From Branchinecta lynchi (lineage: Eukaryota > Arthropoda > Branchiopoda > Anostraca > Branchinectidae): DNA of 64,000 bases. Both the position numbers and the translations under genes were made by a program. The first letter of the stretch is position 1. Every line of letters begins with the position of its first letter. The notes beneath the pieces were generated by a model. That model searched no databases and was not told the origin of the DNA. It saw only the letters and a list, made by a program, of their open reading frames with translations. This document shows positions 45,001 through 57,100 of the stretch, piece by piece. Where the stretch lies: contig JAKZAP010000022.1 in assembly GCA_023053575.1 (NCBI GenBank), forward strand, positions 14,550,518-14,614,517, written 5' to 3'.

Positions 45001-48000
45001 GGGTCTCGGGTAATTTTTCGGCACCAGACCAACTCGGTATATTTACGGGGATTCGGTACTTGTATAGAATCCCAAATAGGCTACAGGCACAAATCTATTC
45101 GGTATATTGATCGGGATTCGGTATAATTTCCAGAATTAGGTAGATATGACGAATTGGGTGAGCGATTTTTCTGAAATTATTCGGTAATTTTTCTATGCTA
45201 GAACAATTCGACATATTATGGAAATTCGGTAGTGACAAATAATCCCGACTAGGCTGTCGGTCTAAAATTATTCCGTAATATAACTGGGATTCGGTCATTT
45301 ATTCGGTATAATTGCAGGATTCGGCAGTTACCACGAACCTCGAATTGCGGTACAATTTTGACGACATTGTACCGAATCTCGAATATCAGTCCGTAATTAT
45401 TCGCTATATACTTATCTGGACAAATTTTTCACAAGTTCCTTTTCCAGCTTAAGCGGCTTGAGCTTGAAGAGGACCCTTGCCAAGAAGGGCCGAAATATGG
45501 CTCTAATAAAATGTAGCTAACTTATCGGTTTTGCACTGTCAAATATAACTTATCCCGAATTCCGAACTTTGGTCCAATTTTAACGTCAATCCTAGAATCC
45601 GGTGATCTTGTCAGAATATTAGTCGTATGTTAAGAGCTTGCCAGACTGAAACCTTAAATTTCACAATCGAATTTTGTACCGAAATCTTTCTGTCGGAAAG
45701 AGAAAAGAGGCCGATTTCCGAAACCTTTACCCGCGGCGCGTTGTTTCAACATTATTTTGTAGGCTACTGTTCAAAAACCTTGTTTTCTAGCAAAGACGTA
45801 GGTATAAGAAAAAAAAGTCATGAACGCAAGGTTTGGAATAAACGGATTTGTAAGCATTGAGAAGAGGTCAAGTGAAGCACAGGTTACAGACAAAACGACT
45901 GGTTTGTGATTTCACCCTTATTCCTTACTTTTGTTTTTGATCCCAAAAAGACGCTCTAATCAAAAATATTTCAAAAAGTTCCGCCTGCGGCGCTTTTCAT
46001 AATATCTTCTATTTTGTAGTTTAGGCCAGTTTTCGCCTTCGGATTTGCATCGAAATATATAATTTTGGAAAGAAAAAATGAAGTAAAAAAACCGAATCTC
46101 TCAAACATTGTACCGAATCCTAAAAAACTGAGAATTCGAGCTTTCAATTATGGAACAGAAACGATTACGTAGGAAGAGTAACATTAAAGGGTAGCATGAA
46201 AGACGATAGACCGATTATTATGCGACGTTTTCGTGAGACTTTTTCAAGTTAGTGTTTTCCTGTCAAATTTAACTATTTCGATCAAGATTCTAGCTTTTAA
46301 TGATTCAATATCCAACTCCTAAAACTGGCCTGAAATCGCAGACAAATGACGCGCCCTTCCACAAAATAGAGAATATTACGAACAGCGCCGCAGGCGGAAT
46401 TTTCGAAACATTTATAAGTAGATCTTCTTTTGGGGATCCAAAATAAAAATAAGGACTATCGATAATATCATAGGTCAGTCCTTTTGTCTGCGACCGGCGA
46501 ACTCGTCCAAGTTTCGAGGTTCGTGGTAACTCCAGAATCCTGGCAATTATACCGAACAAATTACCAAATCACAGTTACTATAACGAATAAGTTTAGACCC
46601 ATAGCATGTTCTGGGTTCTGTTTAACTACTGTATCCCGGTTATTATACCGAATTGTTCCCTCCTCTCGTCAAAACTGGAACTAAAGTCGGGATTCGTGGT
46701 AACTACCGAATCCGAAGATTATACCGAAATAAATTACCAAATCCCAATCATGATGCCGAATAATTTTGGACCGATAGCTTATTCGGGATTCTGTGTAACT
46801 ACGAAATCTCCATAGATATATCGGATAGTTCTGGCATCGGAAAATTACCGAATAATTTCAGTAGACTCGCTCACCCAATTAGTCATAAATACCGAATCCT
46901 GGCAATTATACCGATTCCCGATCATTATACCGAACAGATTTGTACCGATAGCCTATTTGGGATTCTGTATAACTACCGAATCCCCGAAAATATACCGAAT
47001 AGTTCTGCTATCGAAACCTCCTGTTTAAAATTTTACCAAATCTCAAAAAGTTGGGAGGGCCCTGCGCCTCTCCCCCCTTGCGACGCCCCTGGTCGTGGGT
47101 AGTATTGGCTAGCCTGCAGTAACTACAAGCTGCTGCCGGGAGGTCGCTCCATCCGGTTTTAATATTTCTGGAAATTCTTGGGATCTTGGTGTTTAATCCA
47201 CGGTAAAAGATAGAATCCGTATGGGAAGCAGTTAAATTTTTCAGGAAAACAAAAATTGGATTATACAAAATTTCGCCTGCGGTACTCGATTTCTTTTTCT
47301 TTTTTTTTCTTGGGTATGGTCAGTAATAGAAGTTGATACTGGAATCGTGCTTGATAATGAACTAGCAATATCCTAGTTGCTGGCTAACCATCTTTCATCC
47401 AATCCTTTAGTGTTACTCTTTGTGCTTAACCTTTTCTATCTTGGATTTCCGTCAGAAGTGTTGTCTACGTCTGTTGCCGCATCACCGACTGATTAAACTT
47501 TTCTGAAGGCCTATTGTATGTTTCGTATGTTTTTTTCCTGTTGTATTTTGTTCTTTTCTTATTTCTATTCTTCTCTACTCCACTCTCTTTTGCGGTAAAC
47601 TATTGTATGGGTTGTAGATATACTTACTTACTTACTTATTCAGCAGTTTAAAATACTTTAATTCTCGAATTCTCATTTTCTAGGATACGGTAGGATTTTT
47701 GAAAGATTTGGAAAAAAAAATTGGCTTTACCCCCCCCCCCCCAACGAAAATTCGCTTGTGACTCCCCTGGTTCTAATATACTACATCTAAAAAGGCTTTC
47801 GCTTCTACATAATTCGAAACAAACTAGGAATTGCTATACTAAGCAGAGTAACAAACTTTAGTTGCGATTTTAATCCGAACTGTCCGTTCCGAATTCTCGC
47901 TTCTCGTACAAGTTACAGTTTTTGCTCCTCTGACTTCTCCATTCTCGCTTTTGACAAAAACACTCATTTTGCAGCTCGTCCGCAACCCGCTATACGTGTG

Positions 48001-51000
48001 TATGCATATTGAACATCCGCACTCTGTTGACCAATCAAGGAGGAGAGCGGAGAGAGGAGATTCGAGACTTCACCATCGGAGCACTCCTCGATTCGGCAGA
48101 ATCGCGAGGCTTTTCCCGTCCTTGATTCTGACAAAAACGCAAGAAAACGAGAATTCACTTAATATAGTCCAAAAAAGCGAAATAGTAGAATTCGGAGAAG
48201 AATCGCGATGAGAATTCGGAGGAGAATCGCGAGGAGAATTCGGAGGAGAATCGCGAGGAGAATCGCGAGGAGAATTCGGATCAAAAACGCAACTAGCTTT
48301 TTTGTCAAAAGCGAGAATGGAGAAGCCAGAGGAGCAAAAACGGTAAATTGTACGAAAATCGAGAATTTAGACGCGAGAACGGGACACTGAGAAGTCAGAT
48401 CAAAAACGCAACTATTGTTTAAAATACAGTCGAAACTACTGCGATCGATTCAGGATTACCAGCACCTTCGGTAGGGCTTTTCCAAGGATGGAAAACTCCA
48501 CTTGTACACATTCTTGTTTAATCATGATCTTTCAACCTTAAATGCGTGCCCCCTATGATGATGGAAGTTGAACGTTTTCGCGTTTCGCGATGTACTTTAA
48601 ACTTATCGTAACTTCCATTGATTAATTTAAAATTCTCAATCAAATGTATGCATGTATATTCTTTATAACCCGTTACATTCAAACTGAACAAGAACGGAGT
48701 AACTGGAAGAAAAAGAAATAAAGAACAAAAAAGAGAAACAACAAAATGTATACTGCACTACAGATAAAGTAAAACACAAATGGCGAGTTAATCAGTGGTC
48801 ATCCATTGGGCACAAAGTACTGGTAACCACGGGTGGGCGGCCGTTCCAAGAACTTTCTGGACTAACTTATCCTCGACATAGCTTGACTACTATATCAGGG
48901 TAGGGTGAGAAATAGTTAGCTCTCCTTCAGATTTCCTTACATGCCCCTATATCGCAATTTTAGTAGCTTAACGTCTGACAGTGTGGCCATATTCAACGAT
49001 CGCACGAGCCAGCGACTTCCGTTCCAGTTTGAGGTTTGTTGTGTGTGATTAATTATGGTTGCCATGGCCCTCAGGCTGCTAAGCAACCAATAAATATATC
49101 TATCATTCTATTCGGGTCTTGTTTTCCTTTCCAGACCTCTCTATCTTTCTATCCATTCTAACCATGCTCGAATTCCAAAAATCCATACAGCGCATTTCCT
49201 CGTATTGTTATTGTTAAATTACCCCTTTCAGGAAGGTCTATCAGGAAGTACCTGACTCCTTTGAACTGATATGATTGACATGTCCAGCATTATTTTTTGT
49301 TTGTAAAAGATATTTATGGGTAAATAAACCGAATTGTAATAGTAAAAAATTCTAACTGTAGTGTGCCTTTCAATAATGTACAGAACCAGTGTTCTTTAGC
49401 CGTGGTGTTCCCTTAGCTTTGACACAGAAAACACAGGACTTTCTGCCCAATAAGCTCCTCGGAAACAATAAGCGGGAGCGCGTTCCGCTTCGAAAAGAGC
49501 CAGTCATGACAGCTACAATAATCGGTGTAGTGTCGTGAGGGCGGATATAAACGACATCTGAAGGTCAACATCATAAGAATGAGAACGGATAGAACAACTA
49601 GAGACTCAAAATGAATCAGTAATGCAGGGATGATCAGTGTTGCCACTTTCCTCAGACGCAACTTGTGGCATTTGGTAGCAAAAGCCTGTTGCATTCTAGC
49701 ACCTATGAAACTCGGTCCTCTATACCAATATAAACAAAAATCTCGCTCTTTCAGCATCATAATCTACTACTGTTTTTTTTCACTGTCTTACCAGTCTATT
49801 TTTTTTAATTTAATTTAACTTCAATTTATTTTCAAATATTCACTCACGGACGAAGCCGAACATTGAAGTTCTTCCGTCATGTATAACTTAACAATTAAAA
49901 ACAACTTAAACAATTAAAACCAGTCGCGGAACTCTGGCTCGCTTCGTCCCAGAATTCGAAAATCTGTGCCAAATCTCATAATTATGCTAACAGTGGCAAC
50001 ACTGGGTACTACAGTTCTTTTCAGATCAGCATTAAACGAACAGAAAACCTGACTCAAACTTGACTTGGGGAGCTAGCTGACATATCAAGAATGTACCCCG
50101 AGTCGATATTCAGAGTAAGAAAAATTCTCGTTACGACCATTGCAGTTTTCGGGCAGTTTCCGAGAATTCGACTTTTGAGTTAGTAGAAAAAAAGCAAAAG
50201 GTTTGTGAGCTGCGAGTAGGAATCGAACGCACGACCTCTTGACTACTATCGCGAATCCCGATGTGTTAGTCAACACGGCCAAAGGCGAACTTCTACAGTG
50301 CACAAGTGCACAATTACAGTGCATAAGGGGCAAGGCCCTGCCAGCTAGCTTTGGGAACACTAAGGAGGGGGTTCTAAATAACAAAGAAAGGGGGTCCTGT
50401 CCATAATAAGTCCCTTTATCTTTATCTACACCCCCAGGCCGGTTTGATGGCCGAAAGTTGCGTAGTCAAGTTTTCTGTGCCTTTAAGGTTACAAAATTAA
50501 TGATCCTGCTAACGCGGAGTTCACACAGAGGGCGTCTAAAATCACCAGGCAATACGCCTCGCGACTTCTAGGCCAAATCGCAGCGTGTGTTAGACGGAGA
50601 GCCAATACGTCCGAATTTTATTTCCACAAACTTGAACAGAAAAAAAAGAGAGGTGCATAGAGCCTAGAGGAGTAGCTTGCTCCACTACAGCACAGCCTAA
50701 ATCCATACAGCCTGTCTACAGCTGGCATCTGGGCACAACCTAAAAATGAAGGACAAGAGCTACCTGCTGACTATTTACTGCTGTGCTGTCCTACATGTCT
50801 GTCCTTTACCTTCTTCTCCGATTCCTTGGCTAATTTCTTTTCAGGCATTTTCCCTAATTCCGTTGTCTTTGTACTAGACGATTTTTCGTCTAAACAGTTA
50901 ATTTTCTGTACAAAAACGGTCGGTTTTTTCTGAAAATTGGTCAATTTCTTGTCAAAACAGTCGGTTTTTCTAAAAATCAGTGGATTTTTATGGCTCGGCC

Positions 51001-54000
51001 AAGTGCCATATAGCGATCGCAATTTCTGTCCGTCCGTCGGTCCGGGTTTTGCTAGTTCGGGCACTTCCGCAGAAGCTAGGACGATGAAACTTGGCAGGCA
51101 GTATCAGGGACCCCAAATGATTAAGTTGGAAATAGTCACTTCCCCGATCTAAGCATCGTGGGGGGAGTGGAGGGAGGGGGAACCCTGGATCTTGAGGTAT
51201 TTATAACTCTTAAACGCGTGATCGGATCTTAACGAAACTTGAACGCAAAAACTCCACGCACAATCCGGACCGGATCCGGTGACTTTGGGGGGAGCCGGAG
51301 AGGGGAACCGGAAATCTTGGGAAACGCTTAGAGTGGAGTGATCAGGACAAAACTTGGTGGGAAGAGCAAGCACAAGTCTTAGATACATCATTGACACGAC
51401 CGGACCGGATTCGGGCACTATGAGGGGAGTTTGGGGGGGGGGGGGCGGATTTCTGATGATCCGTGAGTTCGGTACTTCCAGATGTACTAGGACGGTGCAA
51501 CTGGGCTGTCATACCAGGGACTTGAACAAACCGACTAGGCGTTTACATGATCCGATCATCGTGGGGAGGTGTGGAGGGAGGAGGAATCCGGAATCTTGAG
51601 GTATCTATAACTCTTGAACGGGGTATCGGACCTTAATGAAACTTGGTATTTGGAAAGACCGCGTGTCTCACACGATCCACATTGGACCGGATCAGGTGAC
51701 TTCGGGGGGAGCTGGGGGGGGGGGAGGACCGTCAACTTTGTGACATGGTCAAAAACCAAACGAATGGGCCGACTGGGATGCAAGTTGGACAGTGCCGAGT
51801 TTATGCTGCCTATTTTTTATTTGGCGCCCGGACCGGATCCGGCAACGGTATAAGAGGAGGATCAGGCGGAAACCGGAAATTTGCAGATAAGTTCCAATTC
51901 GAATGAAATAGAAAACCGTGATTTTCGGGGTTTTTTTTATTGATCAGCTAATTATCACTCTAGGATGATGTGCGAGGGATAAATATAAATTCGGATATTT
52001 CCGAAAAAAAAACCCGAAAATCTCGGTTTTCTATTTCTTTCGTAATGAATAGTCAGCTTGGCTTCAAACCTTATATTTGTTCCAATTCGAGTCAAGCTTG
52101 AAGAAGGAGAAGAGAAGATGTCTGAGATGCAAAGTTTATGTGTCCTAGTCGTGTTCGACCACAGTGGGAGGATTGGGAGGGGGGGATTTTGTAGCTGGCG
52201 TAGGGATCGAACGGATGGAGTGATTTGAATCAAACTTGGAAACAATGGAGACCATGTGTCCTAGATGACATGTTTTAGGGTCCGGGCCGGATATGTACAA
52301 GGTGAGGGGGGGGGAAGAAAAAAGATTCGATCTGAGTGAAACTCTATAGCTGGTACGAGGAGCTGCCTTAGGAGGCAGGAGGTGCCTTTCGTCCACCCGT
52401 ATTTTGTTTACTGTGCTTCAGTGTGGGCTTCTACTTTTCCTTCTATTCTTAAACCTCTTCAGATTCTTCAAAATAAAGCCCTTAGGATACTTTTCAGTAT
52501 TGACAATAGATCTTCAGTTAAGCACCTTTATGCAACTGTCGGGAATTTTCAGTATTTGTCAGCTCAGAGATATGTCTATTTCATTTATTTTGTTTTTTAT
52601 ATCAACGTGGATTATTACCATTAAGTTATGCAGGGTTATTTTCAATTAACTCTCAGTTCCACAATTATCCCACTTCCCTCAGATTCGGATTTTTCAGTTG
52701 TGAAATTAGGCCTACTTCACGATCTAGTTTTGGTCTTCGCCATGCTGGCCCGAAAATCTGGAACTCCATTCCAGCTGATTTGAAACAGTGTCTTGACCCA
52801 TCAAAATTTAAAAAACTGCTTCGAAGGCATATTATTGATTCTTGCAAGCAATAAAGTGTATGTACGTATCTTTAGTTGTGGTGTTTCGAAGGATTTCTAT
52901 TATTTATTTTGTTTAGGCTAGGTTAAGACGGTTATTTTTCTTTTATTGGAGTTAACTTACGCGCTTAAGTATGTCGTGAGGCATTTGCGTTGTTTGTTAG
53001 AAGTTGGTTAAATTTGTTATAAATAAACTACCTACCTACCTACCTACCTACGAGGAGCTGCCTTAGATAATCTGTATATGTGGCTGAACCAGATCTTGCC
53101 CTGGTTTTGAGGGCGACGCGTACCGGCAATAGTACGGCACTCTTAGGAATCAAACGAGTGCGGTGAAACATTTGCCCTAGATTATCCGAGGAAATGCCGG
53201 AAATGCTCATGCTCGGGTAAAATTAGATACCTTATTTCTAGCTCCAGTCCTAGGAGGGTTGAAGGGGGGATTGTGTGACATTCTCATCTACTTTCTTGTA
53301 CCACCTTTCTCATAAAAAGTGCCATGTGAGCTCGTAGCTCTTGTTCTGAAAAATCAATCTTTTTTTTTCAAAAATGTCATTTTCGTTGCTGAAAGCAGTC
53401 GTTTTTTCTGCAATCTACCAGTACCGTTGCGATTTTTTTTCGGCTCGACGCCGAAGCTCGACGATGTGTTTTTTTTAACGCCTGGCGTGACGAATATCGC
53501 CAGGCGATGTCGAAATTCACTCTCTTTGTGGATTGGGTCTTAAAACCTAATTTCGTGAGAACATAGCAGCTTAAATCTACAAATAGGGTAGGCTACAGCG
53601 CAATTTGTTTCCACCAACGTCATGCCGTGCCAGCACACGACATCATTGGCCAGTTTTTTCAATCCACAACTCGTTTTACTGTTATAAGCCAAGATTTGTC
53701 GCCCCCATTGTTTATTTTATTTAAAGAACAACATGTTTAATTAGTATCGATTATGTTTACTGTTTTGATTCATGCCATTTCCTTTTTATTCTGTACTACC
53801 CCCACTGTAATTAAAAGCAGGCTATGAATAACAAGAGCTACGAGCTCATATGGCACTTGTTAAGAGTAGGTGGTTCAGGAAAGTAGACGAGAATGTCACA
53901 AAATCCCCCCTTTTAACCCCCCTAGGATTGGACCCTCGAAATAAGGTATCTAATTTCACGCGAGCCTGAGCATTTCGGCATTGCCTCGTATAATCTAGGG

Positions 54001-54164
54001 CAAATGTTTCACTATACTAGTTTGATTCCTAGGAGAGCCGTACTATTGCCGGTACGCGCCTCGCACTCAAACTTCCGTACCAGGGCCGTCTCGGGTTCAA
54101 CTACTTACACAGATTATCTAAACCATCTTTCACTCGGGGCGAAGCTTTTTCGGGAAACTCAGGT

Positions 54165-54195
<31 letters not shown>

Positions 54196-57100
54196 ACCCC
54201 CCCTACGTCTTTAAATCCGGTCAGGAACCTAAAACATGTCATCTAGGACACATGATGATGATGATGAAATTTTATTTACGCACTTAAGAAGAGGGAAATA
54301 GTGCAGTATTGACAAAGAAAAGGAAAAAAAAAATACACTGAGCTTTCAATAATGTAGTAAATGCACGAGATCATAAAATGAATATCTAAAAAAAAAAGAA
54401 AAGAAAAGGGACTAATCGGGTCTAAAAAATCTTCTTCCTAGATGGGAGTGCGGAGAAATGGCCAAGGGCAGAGGCGTGAAGGTCTTGGGCAATCGAAGAT
54501 AACTTTGCACAAGGGTCAGAGGGCAAAAAAGTTGAAGCTATACGGGAATTCCTGTAACGTCGAGGAAGGTCTCTATTCTTTCCAAGTTTGATTCAAATCA
54601 CTCCATCCGTTTGACACCAACCCGAGCTACAAATTTCCGCAGCCCCCCCCCCCCCCCCCCCCCAATCCTCCCACTGTGGCCAAAAACGACTAGGACACAT
54701 ACACTTCACATCTTTGACATCTTCTCTTCTCGTCCTTCAACCTTGACTCAAATTTGAATATATCATATAACATATTAGTGTCTTTTTCTGTGTCTTTATG
54801 TCTCTTATTTATTTTCTTTTATTTACTCCACTTTTTCGAAATGGCGGGTTACAAATAAATTACTTACTTACCTATATCTGCGAATTTACGATTTTCGCCT
54901 GACCCTCCTCCTTTACCGTTGCCGGATCCGGTCCGGATTCCAAATAGCAAACTAGGCAGCACAAACTCGGTACTGTCCAACTTGCATCGTTTTGGTTTTT
55001 GGCCATGTCAAAAGTTTACGGTCCCCCCCCCCTCCCCCCCCCCCCCCCTCCTCAAGCTACCCCAGCCAATGCCGCATGTGGTTTGGAGACATGTTTTGCA
55101 TACCTAGCTCATTAGTTCTTATCACTCGAATCGGACCACCCGTTCGCAAACTCCGCAAGTCAGTAATTTCTGGATTCCCCTTCCCTTAACTCCTCCCAAA
55201 CTGGTCGGATCCAGAAACAGACATTTTCCTAGGGCATTGTGTCAGGTCTTTAATACTTTTTAGTCGGGGTCACTAATATTCCTGCCTAGTTTCATCGTCC
55301 TTAACACATCGTCCTATCATAACTCGCGATCACCGGAATTCCCGGAAATCCCTCCGACTCCCCTTAAAGAGCCCCGATATGATGCGGTTCCGTCAAGAAT
55401 CTATTTACGGCTTATGCTTGCTCTTCCCACCAAATTCCATCCCGATCCCTCGGCGCTAGGCGTTTCACGAATATTCCGGTGTCCCCCGTCAGCCCCCCCC
55501 CCAAAAAAAAGTATTGAATCCGGTCCTGGCTTGACATGAAACTTCTGAGACGACACCTCTTTCCACTTGCCAAGTTTCATTGAAATCCGATCGCCCGTTT
55601 GACAGTTATGAATGTCACAAAATTCCGGATTCCCCATCCCTCCACTCCTCCCAGAATGATCGAATCATGTAAACGACTATTGTCAACTCAGTCTGTTCGA
55701 GTCCTTGATGTGCCAGCCCAGTTACATCGTCCTAGTACACCAGGAAGTACCGAAATCACGGATAATCGTAAATCCGGACCCCCCCCCCCCCAACTCCCCC
55801 ATAGTGCTCGAATCCAATCCGGTTATGTCAATGATATATCTAGGACCTGTGCTTGCTCTTCCCACCAACTTTCATCCTGATCCCTCCACTCTAACCATTT
55901 CCCAAGATTTCCGGTTCCCCTCTCCAACTCCCCCCAAAGCCTCCGGATCCGGTCTGGATTTTATGTGGGTCGCCTGAGACATGATCTCTTTCCAAATACC
56001 AAGTTCCATTAAGATCCGATCACCCGTTCGAGAGTTATAAATAAATAAAGATTCCGGATTCCCCTCCCTCTCCTCCCCCCACCATGATCGGATCATGCAA
56101 ACGACTATTGTCATGTCAGTTTCTTCAAGTCCCTGATATGCCAGCCCAGTTGCATCGTTCTAGTACATCAGGAAGTACCGAACTCACGGATATTCAGAAA
56201 TCCGGACCCCCCCCCCCTCCCAACTCCCCCCATAGTGCCCGAATCCAGTCCGGTTATGTCAATGATGTATCTAGGACTTGTGCTTGCTCTTCCCACCAAG
56301 TTCCATCCTGATCCCTCCACTCTAAGCGTTTCCCAAGATTTCCGGTTCCCCTTTCCAACTCCCCCCCAAAGTCACCGGATCCGGTCCGGATTTTATGTGG
56401 ATCGTCTGAAACACGAGGTCTTTCCAAATACCTAGTTTCATTAAGATCGGATCACCCGTTCAAGAGTAATAAATACCTCAAGATTCCGGATTCTCCCTCC
56501 CTCCACTCCTCCCACGAGGCTCGGATCGGGGAAGTGACTATTTCCAATTTAATCGTTTTTGGTCCCTGATATGCCTGCCAAGTTTCATAGTCCTAGCTTA
56601 TTTGGAAGTGCCCGAACTAGCAAAACCCGGACCGACAGACCGACCAACCGACCGACGGACGGACAGAAACTGCAATCGCTATATGGCACTTGGCCGAAGG
56701 GCAAGTGCCATAAAAACGCAGAAATACTCTTTCAAACAAATTTGGAGCTAAGATAATGTGTTGTCCTCAGATGACCGATCTGCCCACCTCCCCTCTCGTC
56801 TTCCGTGCGTCGGTCCGAGAGGGATACTGGCAGTCAGTTTTCTTCAAATTCCGCTAATTCTGCCCAATTTTTAAGTAGTTTCATCCCATCATTTATTTCT
56901 GGTCATTTCTTGTAAGTGTATTATTTAATTTGTTTCATGTCTGTGTATTTTGAAAATTTGTATTCCTCGTCTAACTTTTAGCAATTTGGATTAAACTTGA
57001 TTGATTGATTGAAAAACAACGTTTGAAACTAAACGTTGAAACAGTACTTACCTACAGTCGACAGGCTTGAAATTTTTTTCCTCTTAGGATTCTGCTTCAG

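Larger units (their letters stand above)
53820..56714 (-). repeat. Hairpin-ended element, copy 3 (inverted relative to copy 2)
   Basis: AACAAGAGCTACGAGCTCATATGGCACTTG at 53829-53858, reading inverse to the end of copy 2; the outer end is CTATATGGCACTTGGCCGAAGGGCAAGTGCCAT at 56682-56714. The body has the inverse blocks (GTTTCATCGTCCT, CCCTGATATGCC, ATGCCAGCCCAGTTGCATCG). A run of 30 C is at 54166-54195. Insertions at about 54250-54567 and 54762-54868. Confidence 0.75.

Noticed and set aside
50205..50288. Functional tRNA gene
   Set aside because: A- and B-box-like words exist, but the stems do not pair; kept only as a tRNA-like remnant.
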